Origin: Bacteroidaceae bacterium
GTDB taxonomy: Bacteria; Bacteroidota; Bacteroidia; Bacteroidales; Bacteroidaceae
DNA length: 39,216 nt
Assembly (NCBI GenBank): GCA_017551925.1
Contig: JAFZKA010000029.1
Span: 1-39,216, forward strand
Direction of reading: 5' to 3'
Shown here: in pieces, positions 23,445-32,577 of the stretch
Layout of the letters: every line of letters begins with the position of its first letter
How positions within the stretch are numbered: the stretch's first letter is position 1
The notes under the pieces: model-generated
Database searches by the model: none
What the model was told of the DNA's origin: nothing
The model's input: the letters and a program-made list of their open reading frames with translations, nothing else
Program-made: the position numbers and the translations under genes

Positions 23445-24898
23445 CAGTTGTAACTTTTGACTGAATGGAACAGACGGTTCCAGCGTATCTTGCCTTTCTG
23501 ACCCCAGTTCTTGTCTTTGTCAAGCGAGAGCCAGATGAAAACCGGACGTCCAACGATATGGTCTTCAGGGACGTATCCCCAGAAACGTGAGTCAGCACTG
23601 TTCTGACGGTTGTCACCCATCATCCAGTAGTAATCCATATTAAAGGTATAACTGGCGGCGGGTTCGCCGTTGATAAGGATTGTGCCGTCACGCTCCACCT
23701 TAAGGTCATTACCCTCATAAACCCTTATGATGCGCTCAAAAAACGGCAGGTTCTCCAAATCAAGTTTAACGGTGGCGCCTTTTGCGGGAATCCAGATCGG
23801 ACCATAGTCATCAAGAGTCCATTTGGTGTTCTTGTTCTGCGGGAACAGCCATTCCGATTCTTCAGGCGCATACCTTATCGGGCTGATATATGAAACAATC
23901 TCTGTATTGGATGCAAGAGTCTCAGCTGCTTTTCTTGTAAGCGGAATAGTGACAGAGCCCGGTTTGTTTTTTGAGGCCGGAAGGTCCTCCAGGCTAAGAC
24001 GCAGTTCCTTACGCAAATTCTCCGGAATGGAGTGTTTGAGAAAGACATTGTAGTTGCTCTGGGCGGCATCGGGTTCTTTGTTGGCCACACCATCCAGATA
24101 GATTATGCCGTTTCTGATCTCAAGAGTCTGGCCCGGCAGTCCGACGCAGCGTTTTACATAGTTCTCACGGCGATCAACCGGACGGGTCATAATCTTGCCG
24201 AATATCTGTTCGTTCTGTAAGATATACTGGCGTCCTACTTTGTAGTAGAAATCATACACCCTGCGCTGCTCCAGAGTTGAAAGACTGTCCAGATCAATCT
24301 CCTTGCAACGGCTCTTTCCCAGCGGATATACAATCATGCAATAGTAATCGGCACTGGAATATTGCGGATTGGACACTATGGTATCGCCCGACGGATAGTT
24401 GAATACGACAATCTCATTCAGTTTTATCTTGCCGAATCCCTTGACACGCTCATATGGCCACTGGGGCTTTTCAAAGTAACTTTTGCCGCCTCCAGGGAAA
24501 GTATTCTGAGTGAGCGGCATGGTAAGCGGAGTCATGGGCTTACGCGGCCCGTATGCTACCTTGCTTACATAGAGGTGGTCACCGACAAGCAATGATTTTT
24601 CAAGTGATGATGAAGGGATAGCGTAGTTCTGGAATACGTAGATGTTCACAAAATAGACGGCAACCAGAGCAAAAACAATGGCATCAATCCAACCCATTAT
24701 CTGATAGAGGGTCTTGTTCTTGAGCCCTTTCCACCAGTCCCATTTGATTATTCGGGTGGTAAAAGCGTCAATAATGAAAGGTATGACGATTATACCCAGC
24801 CAACTCCTGACCCATATCAGGAACAGGATGTACAGGACCAGGTAAACCGATGCCTTGATCCACTGCTTTTTTGTTACCTCATTAAGCGGCTTCATCAA
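23444..24898 (-). CDS. lepB: Signal peptidase I (Bacteroidetes long form)
   Basis: Membrane-anchored type I signal peptidase, 484 residues. There are hydrophobic segments at about 15-45 and 70-90. The catalytic Ser98 lies in NYAIPSSSLEKSLLVGDHL and the general-base Lys249 in ENYVKRCVGLPGQTLEI. The C-terminal box GDNRQNSADSRFWGYVP is present. Two large insertions make it much longer than proteobacterial LepB: about 115-240 before the Lys box and about 285-420 after it. This is common in the phylum. It lies between dapB (11 bp) and wbqC (1-bp overlap). Confidence 0.95.
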   Translation of the reverse strand: MMKPLNEVTKKQWIKASVYLVLYILFLIWVRSWLGIIVIPFIIDAFTTRIIKWDWWKGLKNKTLYQIMGWIDAIVFALVAVYFVNIYVFQNYAIPSSSLEKSLLVGDHLYVSKVAYGPRKPMTPLTMPLTQNTFPGGGKSYFEKPQWPYERVKGFGKIKLNEIVVFNYPSGDTIVSNPQYSSADYYCMIVYPLGKSRCKEIDLDSLSTLEQRRVYDFYYKVGRQYILQNEQIFGKIMTRPVDRRENYVKRCVGLPGQTLEIRNGIIYLDGVANKEPDAAQSNYNVFLKHSIPENLRKELRLSLEDLPASKNKPGSVTIPLTRKAAETLASNTEIVSYISPIRYAPEESEWLFPQNKNTKWTLDDYGPIWIPAKGATVKLDLENLPFFERIIRVYEGNDLKVERDGTILINGEPAASYTFNMDYYWMMGDNRQNSADSRFWGYVPEDHIVGRPVFIWLSLDKDKNWGQKGKIRWNRLFHSVKSYN

Positions 24899-24909
24899 CG
24901 TATGGAGTG

Positions 24910-25671
24910 TTATGAGAGTGAATTCATGAGATCATCCATGCAAAGGAATCCCTTTTTGTCTGCGGTGAACTCGGCAGCAAGGACTGCGCCTAAGGCCAGA
25001 CCGCTGCGGTCTTTGGCAAAATGGATAATCTTTATGAAATCAGCATTTGAATCATAAGTGATCTCATGGATTCCGGCTATTTCACCTTCACGGATGGAGT
25101 CAATGCGGATATCAGAGGGAGCGTATTCCGCTGTGCCTGTTACGGTTCCGTCAGCGTTGAGTACGGTACCCTTGCTCCAACCGGTCTTGCGGTCCAGTTG
25201 TGATATGATACCCTCTGCCAGTGTAATGGCAGTGCCGCTGGGCGCATCAAGTTTGTGGATATGATGCGTCTCAGACATTCCGACCTCATACATGGGATAG
25301 CCGTTCATAAGTTTGGCAAGGTAGGTGTTGACTTTTGAGAACAGAGCCACGCCGATGCTGAAGTTGCTTGACCAGAACAAGGTGTTGGAACCGTCCTTGC
25401 AAAGATTCTTCATCTCGTCACGATGATCCTCCATCCATCCGGTACTGCCGCTTACAACCTTGACGCCGGCCTTGAAGCATTTCATAACGTTTCCGTAGGC
25501 CTGTGTGGGAGCGGTGAACTCAATTGCCACATCGGCATTCCTGAACTCAGGGCTGTCAAAGTCCTGCGGATTGTCAATGTCTATTTTGCATACTACCTCA
25601 TGACCGCGTGAGAGAGCAATCTTCTCTATCTCATGGCCCATCTTACCATATCCAATTAAAGCTATCTTCAT
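24910..25671 (-). CDS. dapB: 4-hydroxy-tetrahydrodipicolinate reductase
   Basis: Lysine/diaminopimelate pathway reductase (253 residues). N-terminal NAD(P)-binding MKIALIGYGKMGHEIEKIA, VVSGSTGW, and the catalytic segment ETHHIHKLDAPSGTAITLAEGI containing the His and Lys of the family. Full length. First of the dapB-lepB-wbqC cluster, 34 bp after the DUF4890-like gene, with which it may be co-transcribed. Confidence 0.96.
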   Translation of the reverse strand: MKIALIGYGKMGHEIEKIALSRGHEVVCKIDIDNPQDFDSPEFRNADVAIEFTAPTQAYGNVMKCFKAGVKVVSGSTGWMEDHRDEMKNLCKDGSNTLFWSSNFSIGVALFSKVNTYLAKLMNGYPMYEVGMSETHHIHKLDAPSGTAITLAEGIISQLDRKTGWSKGTVLNADGTVTGTAEYAPSDIRIDSIREGEIAGIHEITYDSNADFIKIIHFAKDRSGLALGAVLAAEFTADKKGFLCMDDLMNSLS

Positions 25672-25679
25672 TTTTTACT

Positions 25680-25706
25680 TTGGCTATTAGCTGTTGGCTA
25701 TTGGCT
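25680..25706. repeat. Short imperfect direct repeat TTGGCTATT
   Basis: TTGGCTATTAGCTG is followed by TTGGCTATTGGC in the 34-bp gap before dapB, overlapping the last base of the preceding gene's stop codon. This is simple-sequence material, with no evident function. Confidence 0.5.
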
Positions 25707-26263
25707 TAGAACATGCTTTGAGTGTTCTCCTGAACGTGCTGGAGAATGCTGTTGAATTTGTTGTCCAGTTTTGTGCCTGCCATATCCTGCCATAGAGCGT
25801 ACTGCTCGGCATTGAGGGCTTTCTTGTAGCGTTTCTCAAACTTTGCTATGATCTGATCATAGGTCTTTTTGGCTGCAGCGGTATCAAACTGAACGTTAGT
25901 GGGAGTCTCTTGTACACCCATCATGTTTCCACGTCCGCGGAAACCGCCGTTCTGCATCATCTGGAACTCTCTTACTGACATCTGAAGGTTGCGGCAAATC
26001 TCCTCAAATTCCTGAGCATAGAGTTTCACCATTTTGTCGAGTTGTTTCTCTGAAAGGTCCAGACGACCTGCTACATCCTGAATACGTGCGTTGGCTATGG
26101 AGTCTGATTCCTGTTCATAGAAAGGTTTTTCCATTACTCCGGCAGGCATTCTGCCGGGGCCTCCCATTGGACGACCACCTCCCATTGGACGACCGCCCAT
26201 TGGCTGTGCCGATGCTATTACTGCCACAAGGCAGGCTGCGATTGTAAAGATTAATTTTTTCAT
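25706..26263 (-). CDS. Small exported Spy/CpxP-like (DUF4890-like) protein
   Basis: A 185-residue periplasmic protein. The start was set at 26263 (MKKLIFTIAACLVAVIASAQ, a clean signal peptide); a 72-nt upstream extension in the same frame adds an implausible N-terminus. After a Gly/Pro/Met/Arg-rich stretch built on PMGGR/PMGGG units (about 21-45), two helical repeats follow. These are AGRLDLSEKQLDKMVKLYAQ (about 70-90), and FEKRYKKALNAEQYALWQDM (about 145-165), the LTxxQ-like pattern of Spy/CpxP and DUF4890 proteins. An ATP-independent periplasmic chaperone or envelope-stress role is a family-level guess. No strong promoter was found; a weak TAACTTTA lies about 47 bp upstream. Confidence 0.75.
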   Translation of the reverse strand: MKKLIFTIAACLVAVIASAQPMGGRPMGGGRPMGGPGRMPAGVMEKPFYEQESDSIANARIQDVAGRLDLSEKQLDKMVKLYAQEFEEICRNLQMSVREFQMMQNGGFRGRGNMMGVQETPTNVQFDTAAAKKTYDQIIAKFEKRYKKALNAEQYALWQDMAGTKLDNKFNSILQHVQENTQSMF

Positions 26264-26335
26264 TGTTCTGTCCTTGTAATATTTGGTTGTAATATCCTGT
26301 TGTTGGAATAAAGTTAAACGGACTTTAAAAACCAA

Positions 26336-26372
26336 AGATTCTCTTTCCTGCTGTTTGCCGGAAAGAGAATCT
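26336..26372 (-). terminator. Intrinsic terminator after pckA
   Basis: Minus strand: AGATTCTCTTTCC, an 11-nt loop, then GGAAAGAGAATCT, followed by TTGGTTTTT. A perfect 13-bp stem 33 bp after the pckA stop. Confidence 0.9.
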
Positions 26373-26404
26373 CTGATGTTATTGATCTGTATTTACAGTC
26401 ATTA

Positions 26405-28018
26405 TTAGAGTTTCGGACCGGCAGCAACGAGAGCCTTTCCGGCTTCGTTACCCTCATACTTCTTGAAGTTCTTGATGAAGCGGCCAGCCAGATCCTTAGC
26501 CTTCTCCTCCCACTCAGATGCATTTGCATAAGTGTCGCGAGGATCAAGGATTGCAGGATTTACGTTAGGCAGAGCTGTGGGAACCTCAAAGTCAAAGTAC
26601 GGGATCTTCTTGGTCTGAGCCTTCAGGATGCTGCCATCCAGAATAGCGTCGATGATACCACGTGTATCAGGAATTGAGATACGCTTGCCGGTTCCGTTCC
26701 AACCGGTGTTAACCAGGTAAGCCTTGGCACCGCTCTTCTCCATCTTCTTAACCAGCTCCTCAGCATACTTGGTAGGATGCAGCTCAAGGAAAGCCTGGCC
26801 GAAGCAAGCTGAGAATGTGGGAGTGGGCTCAGTGATACCACGCTCTGTACCAGCCAGCTTAGCGGTGAAACCTGACAGGAAGTAGTACTTGGTCTGCTCG
26901 GGAGTCAGGATTGATACGGGAGGCAGTACGCCGAATGCATCGGCTGACAGGAAGATAACGTTCTTGGCGTCAGGACCTGCACTCTTGCCGTTTACTTTCT
27001 GAGCGATCTTGTCGATGTGGTCGATAGGATATGATACGCGGGTGTTCTCGGTAACGCTCTTGTCAGCGAAATCGATCTTACCGTTCTTGTCAACGGTTAC
27101 GTTCTCCAGAAGAGCGTTGCGCTTGATGGCACCGTAGATGTCGGGCTCATTCTCCTTGCTCAGGTTGATAACCTTAGCGTAGCAGCCGCCCTCCAGGTTG
27201 AATACGCCCTCATCGTCCCATCCGTGCTCGTCATCACCGATAAGCAGACGCTTGGGATCAGTTGAAAGGGTGGTCTTACCTGTACCTGACAGACCAAAGA
27301 ATATAGCGGTGTTCTTACCCTGCATATCGGTGTTTGCTGAGCAGTGCATTGAAGCGATACCCTGCAGAGGCAGATAGTAGTTCTGCATTGAGAACATACC
27401 CTTCTTCATCTCACCACCGTACCAGGTGTTGATGATAACCTGCTGACGTGACTTGGTGTTGAAAGCAACGCAAGTATCTGAATTCAGACCCAGTTCCTTG
27501 TAGTTCTCAACCTTAGCCTTGCTGGCGTTGAAGATAACAAAGTTGGGCTGGAATTTCTCAAGCTCCTCTGCTGAGGGCTGGATGAACATGTTCTTGATGA
27601 AGTGAGCCTGCCATGCAACCTCAACGATGAAGCGAACGGCAAGACGGGTAGCCTCATTAGCGCCGCAGAAAGCGTCAACTACATAAAGTTCCTTATTTGA
27701 AAGTTCCTTGATGGCAATCTCCTTAACCTTTGCCCAGATCTCTTCTGACATTGGGTGGTTATCGTTCTTGTACTCATCAGAAGTCCACCATACGTTGTTG
27801 TGACTCTCGTCGTTGTCAACGATGTACTTGTCCTTAGGAGAACGACCGGTGAATACGCCAGTCATTACGTTAACTGCGCCAAGCTCTGTCTCCTGGCCCT
27901 TGTCATAACCAGTCAGACCAGCCTTTGTCTCCTCTTTGAACAACTCCTCATAAGAAGGATTGTGTGCAATCACGGTTGAACCGTTGATTCCGTACACGCT
28001 TAAATCGATTTTTGCCAT
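26405..28018 (-). CDS. pckA: Phosphoenolpyruvate carboxykinase (ATP)
   Basis: ATP-dependent PEPCK (537 residues), interconverting oxaloacetate and PEP. In succinate-producing Bacteroidetes it mainly fixes CO2 onto PEP. Key motifs are the P-loop [16 protein letters not shown], metal-binding [16 protein letters not shown], the substrate-loop [12 protein letters not shown], and [13 protein letters not shown] near the C-terminus. Full length. It stands alone between its own -7 box and terminator. Codon use looks strongly biased (frequent preferred codons such as AAG, AAC), consistent with high expression. Confidence 0.97.
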   Translation of the reverse strand: MAKIDLSVYGINGSTVIAHNPSYEELFKEETKAGLTGYDKGQETELGAVNVMTGVFTGRSPKDKYIVDNDESHNNVWWTSDEYKNDNHPMSEEIWAKVKEIAIKELSNKELYVVDAFCGANEATRLAVRFIVEVAWQAHFIKNMFIQPSAEELEKFQPNFVIFNASKAKVENYKELGLNSDTCVAFNTKSRQQVIINTWYGGEMKKGMFSMQNYYLPLQGIASMHCSANTDMQGKNTAIFFGLSGTGKTTLSTDPKRLLIGDDEHGWDDEGVFNLEGGCYAKVINLSKENEPDIYGAIKRNALLENVTVDKNGKIDFADKSVTENTRVSYPIDHIDKIAQKVNGKSAGPDAKNVIFLSADAFGVLPPVSILTPEQTKYYFLSGFTAKLAGTERGITEPTPTFSACFGQAFLELHPTKYAEELVKKMEKSGAKAYLVNTGWNGTGKRISIPDTRGIIDAILDGSILKAQTKKIPYFDFEVPTALPNVNPAILDPRDTYANASEWEEKAKDLAGRFIKNFKKYEGNEAGKALVAAGPKL

Positions 28019-28057
28019 TGTTTTTATAGTTTGATTGTTACTAAACTTTCAAAATCA

Positions 28058-28102
28058 AGCCGGTTTAAAGGGCTTTTCTGAATGCACCCTTGTAAACCGG
28101 CT
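28058..28102. promoter_or_regulatory. 10-bp dyad between the pckA -7 box and start codon
   Basis: AGCCGGTTTA (28058-28067) and TAAACCGGCT (28093-28102) are perfect inverted repeats, with AAGGG / CCCTT extending the inner stem. The right arm starts 2 bp downstream of the pckA -7 box, at the expected transcription start. It could be a 5'-mRNA hairpin or an operator; no regulator is identified. Confidence 0.6.
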
Positions 28103-28103
28103 A

Positions 28104-28111
28104 CAAAAGTA
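28104..28111 (-). promoter_or_regulatory. -7 box of pckA
   Basis: Minus-strand TACTTTTG, an exact TAnnTTTG match 86 bp before the start codon. The nearest TTTG upstream (28138-28141) is 26 nt away, a little beyond the usual spacing. Confidence 0.6.
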
Positions 28112-28211
28112 ATTTCTTTTTGAGGTATAGAAAAATCCAAAAAGGCTTTTTACTTCAACTCACACATTATTTAATATTTTGTAACAAAAGTGTGTACCTC
28201 ACTTTGCAAAA

Positions 28212-28244
28212 TGTCCACGGAAAGAACCGTCCCTACTGCGGACA
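28212..28244. repeat. REP-2 palindromic repeat, copy 1
   Basis: A 33-bp element bounded by TGTCC and GGACA and containing GAACCGTCCCTACTGC. It is 32/33 identical to the inverted copy at 34962-34994. It lies 5 bp from the stop of the 28250-29425 esterase gene, on its 3' side, and shares a flanking TTGCAAAAT with the other copy. Confidence 0.9.
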
Positions 28245-28249
28245 CCTGC

Positions 28250-29425
28250 TTATTTCCACTTGTAGTTATTGCGCCACAGACCGGGCAGGAAGTGGTAGTA
28301 GAGCAGGTGACGCCAGGTTACCAGGTCATGGGCTCCGGGAGCGTCATCATCATACTCGTGCTTTACACCAAGTTCGTCCAACTGGTTGTGCAGGGTGGTA
28401 TGACGGCCCATAAAGCCGGTCTCGTACTGGCCACCGCCTACAAACAGATAGTCAATCTTGCTGTTCACATCGGGCTCTTTGATGGCGGGAGTCTCCTCAA
28501 GGCCGATGGCGGCACTCAGGATACCTGCAGAACCGAATACGTCAAGATTGCGCAGTGCCACATACTGGGTCATGCGGCCGCCCATTGACAGACCGCTCAA
28601 TGCGCGGGCATGCTTGTCCTTGATGCAACTGTAGTGTGACTCCACAAACGGGATGATGTTGTCAATCAGATCCCTTTCTATCATGGGGAATGCCAACTCA
28701 GTGTGCTGCGGGTGGCTGCGGGTAACCATCTGGTCATTGGGGAATACCACAATCATCTCCTTGGCCTTGCCCTCGGCAATCACATTGTCCAGTATCCAAT
28801 TGGCGCGTCCGTGCATGATCCAGGTCTCCGTGAGGTCACCTGAACCGCCCATGAGATAGAGTACGGGGTACTTTTTCTTGGGGTTGTAGTTTGCCGGGGT
28901 ATATACAATCAAGTCACGCAAACCGTTGGTCACATTTGAATAGTAGTAATGTGTGGTCCATGAACCGTGCGGTACATCGGGCTTGGGATCATACCATGCG
29001 GGTTCGTCACCATGCACAAAGAGCATGCTGAATGACGGCATTGCTGCGTGACCCGTGAACTGGTTGTTGGCATCAATGTTCTGTACTCCGTCAATGATGA
29101 TGTAGTAGAGATAGATTTCAGGAGCCAGAGGGCCGATAGTAAGTTCCCAGACTCCGTTTGCACCCTTGGTAAAGTTGGGGCGCTGGCGGTTGTTACCCAC
29201 AAACATTGAACCGGTCAACTGAACGGTCTGAGCATTTGGAGCCTTGACGCGGAACGTAACGGTATGGTCATCATGTACCTCAGGTGAAAGCACCTGGGCG
29301 TTATAAGGAAGTATGCCCTCAGGCTCGGTGCGCTGAGGGTCATACTGTATGTTCACTCTTGACTGCTGTGCCATAAGGGGCAGAGCGGCCAGCAACAATG
29401 TTGAAAGGAACAGTGAACGTTTCAT
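28250..29425 (-). CDS. Secreted CE1-like carbohydrate esterase with N-terminal E-set (CBM48-like) domain
   Basis: A 391-residue exported enzyme (signal MKRSLFLSTLLLAALPLMAQ). Residues about 25-125 form an immunoglobulin-like E-set/CBM48-like unit (TVTFRVKAPNAQTVQLTGS, then GVWELTIGPLAPEIYLY). Residues about 145-391 form an alpha/beta hydrolase of the esterase D / feruloyl esterase type. It has YLMGGSGDLTETW, nucleophile Ser280 in ALSGLSMGGRM, and the catalytic His in PGAHDLVTWRHLL. The likely action is removal of feruloyl or acetyl groups from plant xylans, but the ester it cleaves is not known. Its start codon overlaps the stop of the double esterase by one base, so the two are a single operon. 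Confidence 0.88.
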   Translation of the reverse strand: MKRSLFLSTLLLAALPLMAQQSRVNIQYDPQRTEPEGILPYNAQVLSPEVHDDHTVTFRVKAPNAQTVQLTGSMFVGNNRQRPNFTKGANGVWELTIGPLAPEIYLYYIIIDGVQNIDANNQFTGHAAMPSFSMLFVHGDEPAWYDPKPDVPHGSWTTHYYYSNVTNGLRDLIVYTPANYNPKKKYPVLYLMGGSGDLTETWIMHGRANWILDNVIAEGKAKEMIVVFPNDQMVTRSHPQHTELAFPMIERDLIDNIIPFVESHYSCIKDKHARALSGLSMGGRMTQYVALRNLDVFGSAGILSAAIGLEETPAIKEPDVNSKIDYLFVGGGQYETGFMGRHTTLHNQLDELGVKHEYDDDAPGAHDLVTWRHLLYYHFLPGLWRNNYKWK

Positions 29426-31758
29426 TACTTGAACAGTTCTTTAACGGTCAGTTCAAGATAGTCACGGCAGTTCATCCAGGTGTGGCCACCTTCAGGTTTG
29501 TAGAAGGTGTGCTTGAGACCGTTGTCGGTCAGATACTGGTCAAGAGCCTCGGATATTGTAATCAGTCCATCCTCCTTACCTGTACCGATGAACATGAACT
29601 TGAGCTGTTTCTTGAGTTTCTTGACGGGCTTGTATGTTCCGTTCTTGAAGTTGGTAAGATGCTCCTCTTTGTCCTGCATTCCGATAGCGGGAGCAAAGGC
29701 TGCCACATAGTGGAACTTGTCAGGATTGCCGAATCCTGCGGCAAGAGTCTGACGGCCACCCAGTGAGAATCCGGCGATGGCGCGGTTGTTGGCATCCTTA
29801 AGAACGTTGTAGTTCTTTTCAATGAACGGGATTACCTCCTCAATGAACTCCTTGGTGGTGAGTTTTGTGTCCATAGGATCATAAGCCTCGGCCTTGCCCT
29901 GGGCAATCATCTCGGGATATGGGTTTGCATAAGGCATAACAACGATCATGCGCTTGGCCTCACCCTTGGCAATCATGTTGTCAAGGATGTTGTTCATCTG
30001 ACCAACCTTGAACCAGGTCTCGTAGGTATCGGTCATACCGTGGATCAGATAGAGAACGGGCAGTTTTTCAGTGCCGTTGGGATCATATCCTGCCGGAGTA
30101 TATACGCACATGGGGCGCTCAACACCGCAAGCCTTTGAGAAATAGTAACGGTATGCAACCTTGCCGTGGGGTACATCCTGAATGTCCTGTACCGAGGGTT
30201 CGGCACCGCGTACGTCAACAAGGCTGTTCTTGAAGTTTTCATTGGGGAACAGGTGCATGTTGTTGGGATCGGCGGTCTGTGTACCGTCAATGATGAATGA
30301 GTAGGGGTAAATATCCGGTGCGGGAGGAGTGACAGTTATGCTCCATACGCCGCGGTCATCCTTCTCCATGGGCTTACGACCGCACATCTGGCAGTCAAGT
30401 TCAACTTTCTGGGCATCGGCGGCCTGGCAACGGAATGTTACGCTGCCGTCAGCATTGTACTCGGGTGACTTTACACCTGCTGGGAAGAGGCTTGTCATGA
30501 GTGATCCTGTAAGACGTGAGGGTTCTGCGCCACCCAACTTCTCCAGACGTACCTTTTCAGCCTCGTCAAGGCTCATGCTCTCGGCTACGGCCTGGTCAAT
30601 TACAGCCTGATCCTGGAAGAGCAGCGGGAATGACTTCTCCAGCCAGTAGCGGGCGTTCATCCAGGTGTGACCGTACTTGTCATGAGTGAATACCTTTACG
30701 TTCTTGATGTTGTGACGGTCAAGCATCTGCATCAGGTCCTTTGAGTTTCCGTACAGGAAATCATCGGTGCCGATGCCCAGCCAGAACAGATGAACTTTCT
30801 TGTTAAAGGCCTCTGAATCCTCAAACTGGCTGTCGCGGACCTGTGTGAATGAACTGTAAGAGCACAGGTATGAGAACTTGTCCAGGTTGGCAAGTCCGAT
30901 GGCCATACCCTGGTTGCCGCCGCGTGAGAAACCGCCTATGCCGCGATGGTCGGCATCGTTGATGGTGCGGTAGTTGCTCTCTACGAAAGGCATCAGTACA
31001 TCGGTGAAATCGGCATTGAAGTTGTAGCCTCCGCCCATTCCGCCGAAACCACCCATGCCGCCCATTCCGCCGCGGCCGCCCTGCTGCTGGGGCTGACGCT
31101 CGGTCTTGAGCAGTGTGGCGTTACCGTAGGGGAGTACCAGGATCATCTCCTTGGCCTTGCCCTGGGCAATCAGGTTGTCAAGGATAAGGTTCATCTTACC
31201 TACCTTGAAGTAAACTTCCTCGGTATCGGTAGTACCGCTGATGAGGTACATTACCGGGTATTTCTTGTCCTTGTTCTTGGGGTCGTCATAGAACGGCGGG
31301 GTGTAAACTATTACCGGGATGAACATGTTCAGGCCGGGTGACCAGTAGTTCAGGTAGTCCACGCTGCCGTGGGGAACATCCTTGAGGGCGCTCAACTTGT
31401 CGGCACGCATGTCAAGAAGGCTGTTCTTGAAGGTCTCGTTGGGGAACCACTCGGCGCACTGGGGATCCATTACGCTGATGCCGTCAACCTCAAAGTGATA
31501 GGGGTAGATATCGGGTTCTGCAGGACCGATTGTTGCAGTCCAGACTCCGTTTGCTCCTTTGGTCATCTCCACGTTCTCACTGAACTGGGTCCAGACCTTG
31601 ACGGACTTGGCGTTATTGTTACGATAGTTGAAAGTCACTGTGTTATCAGGATTGATAACGGTTGACGGGGCCTGCTGCCACCATCCGCCCGGCTGAGCCT
31701 GAACAGCTGATGTCAGGGCTAAAGCCAGCAGGAGAGTAAGATTCTTGATGATTCTCAT
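29425..31758 (-). CDS. Secreted double CE1-like esterase (two E-set + esterase modules)
   Basis: A 777-residue exported protein (signal MRIIKNLTLLLALALTSAVQA) made of two full copies of the E-set + esterase architecture. The first E-set is about 25-120, and the first esterase about 135-385 with Ser278 in GIGGFSRGGNQ and His in KYGHTWMNARYW. The second E-set is about 425-515, and the second esterase about 530-777 with Ser665 in AIAGFSLGGRQ and His in EGGHTWMNCRDYL. Both active sites look intact. A Gly/Met-rich loop (about 228-250) interrupts the first esterase only. Substrates are probably feruloyl/acetyl esters of arabinoxylan, inferred from family and GH neighbours. No internal frame break, and the two halves are clearly diverged. 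Confidence 0.88.
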   Translation of the reverse strand: MRIIKNLTLLLALALTSAVQAQPGGWWQQAPSTVINPDNTVTFNYRNNNAKSVKVWTQFSENVEMTKGANGVWTATIGPAEPDIYPYHFEVDGISVMDPQCAEWFPNETFKNSLLDMRADKLSALKDVPHGSVDYLNYWSPGLNMFIPVIVYTPPFYDDPKNKDKKYPVMYLISGTTDTEEVYFKVGKMNLILDNLIAQGKAKEMILVLPYGNATLLKTERQPQQQGGRGGMGGMGGFGGMGGGYNFNADFTDVLMPFVESNYRTINDADHRGIGGFSRGGNQGMAIGLANLDKFSYLCSYSSFTQVRDSQFEDSEAFNKKVHLFWLGIGTDDFLYGNSKDLMQMLDRHNIKNVKVFTHDKYGHTWMNARYWLEKSFPLLFQDQAVIDQAVAESMSLDEAEKVRLEKLGGAEPSRLTGSLMTSLFPAGVKSPEYNADGSVTFRCQAADAQKVELDCQMCGRKPMEKDDRGVWSITVTPPAPDIYPYSFIIDGTQTADPNNMHLFPNENFKNSLVDVRGAEPSVQDIQDVPHGKVAYRYYFSKACGVERPMCVYTPAGYDPNGTEKLPVLYLIHGMTDTYETWFKVGQMNNILDNMIAKGEAKRMIVVMPYANPYPEMIAQGKAEAYDPMDTKLTTKEFIEEVIPFIEKNYNVLKDANNRAIAGFSLGGRQTLAAGFGNPDKFHYVAAFAPAIGMQDKEEHLTNFKNGTYKPVKKLKKQLKFMFIGTGKEDGLITISEALDQYLTDNGLKHTFYKPEGGHTWMNCRDYLELTVKELFK

Positions 31759-31803
31759 AATGTTATTAGTTGTGTTAAGTTATTTTCGGGGCATGAAGAT
31801 ACC

Positions 31804-31822
31804 CATTATTCTTAGAATAATG
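31804..31822. promoter_or_regulatory. 9-bp palindrome between divergent esterase and upp genes
   Basis: CATTATTCT, one T, AGAATAATG: a perfect dyad 2 bp upstream of the upp -33 element and 45 bp before the esterase start. Its position suits an operator for either gene; no cognate regulator is visible. Confidence 0.5.
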
Positions 31823-31823
31823 A

Positions 31824-31852
31824 TTGATTATGTCACAAATTATGTACTTTTG
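31824..31852 (+). promoter_or_regulatory. Promoter of upp
   Basis: TTG (31824-31826), 18-nt spacer, TACTTTTG (31845-31852), the latter an exact match to the Bacteroidetes -7 box. Confidence 0.7.
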
Positions 31853-31867
31853 TTTAATTTTGCTCTG

Positions 31868-31894
31868 CCACGGACAACCTGAAACAGGCCGTGG
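31868..31894 (+). promoter_or_regulatory. Hairpin in the upp 5' leader
   Basis: CCACGG, ACAA bulge, CCTG-AAA-CAGG, CCGTGG: a nested stem starting about 15 nt after the -7 box and 33 nt before the start codon. There is no U-tract, so it is not a terminator. It may affect mRNA stability or bind a regulator. Confidence 0.45.
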
Positions 31895-31926
31895 TTGCAA
31901 TAGCCGGACTATTATAAAACAACAAT

Positions 31927-32577
31927 ATGGAAGTTATTGATTTCAACAAACAGAACAGCATTCTGAACCAGTTCATCGCTGAGATACGTGATGTGAATAT
32001 TCAGAAAGACCAACTGCGTTTTCGCCGTAACCTGGAGCGTATAGGTGAAATTATGGCTCTTGAGGTGAGTAAAAAACTCAATTATGTGACCAAAGAGGTT
32101 ACTACCCCGTTGGGAACCACCACTATCAATGTTCCTGAAGAGGATGTCGTGCTCGGAACAGTGTTCCGTGCCGGTCTGCCCTTGCATCAGGGTTTCCACA
32201 ACTACTTTGACCATTGTGAGAACGCCTTTGTATCGGCATACCGCAAATACCTGGATGAGGTAAACTTTGATGTTCACATTGAGTATATGGCGTCACCCAA
32301 GTTGGACGGCAAGACCCTTATCCTGGTTGATCCGATGCTGGCTACCGGCAACAGTATGTATCTGGCATACCGCGCCCTTTTGCTCAAGGGAACTCCCGCC
32401 AAGGTACACCTGTGTTCAGTGATTGCAGCGCAGGCTGGCGTTGATTACGTTTGCAAGATGTTCCCGCAGGATACCACCACTCTCTGGTGCGCAGCCGTTG
32501 ATCCGGAACTGAACAGTCATGCTTACATCATTCCGGGTCTTGGTGATGCCGGCGACCTGTGTTTTGGCGAGAAGTAA
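31927..32577 (+). CDS. upp: Uracil phosphoribosyltransferase
   Basis: Pyrimidine salvage enzyme (216 residues) making UMP from uracil and PRPP. The PRPP-binding loop is ILVDPMLATGNSMYLAYRALL (split by family as VDPMLATGNS), and the uracil-binding end is YIIPGLGDAGDLCFG. The first 40 residues (MEVIDFNKQNSILNQFIAEIRD) and overall length fit the family. It is transcribed toward the GH3 gene, which begins 38 bp later without a visible terminator or promoter between them. Confidence 0.95.
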   Translation: MEVIDFNKQNSILNQFIAEIRDVNIQKDQLRFRRNLERIGEIMALEVSKKLNYVTKEVTTPLGTTTINVPEEDVVLGTVFRAGLPLHQGFHNYFDHCENAFVSAYRKYLDEVNFDVHIEYMASPKLDGKTLILVDPMLATGNSMYLAYRALLLKGTPAKVHLCSVIAAQAGVDYVCKMFPQDTTTLWCAAVDPELNSHAYIIPGLGDAGDLCFGEK

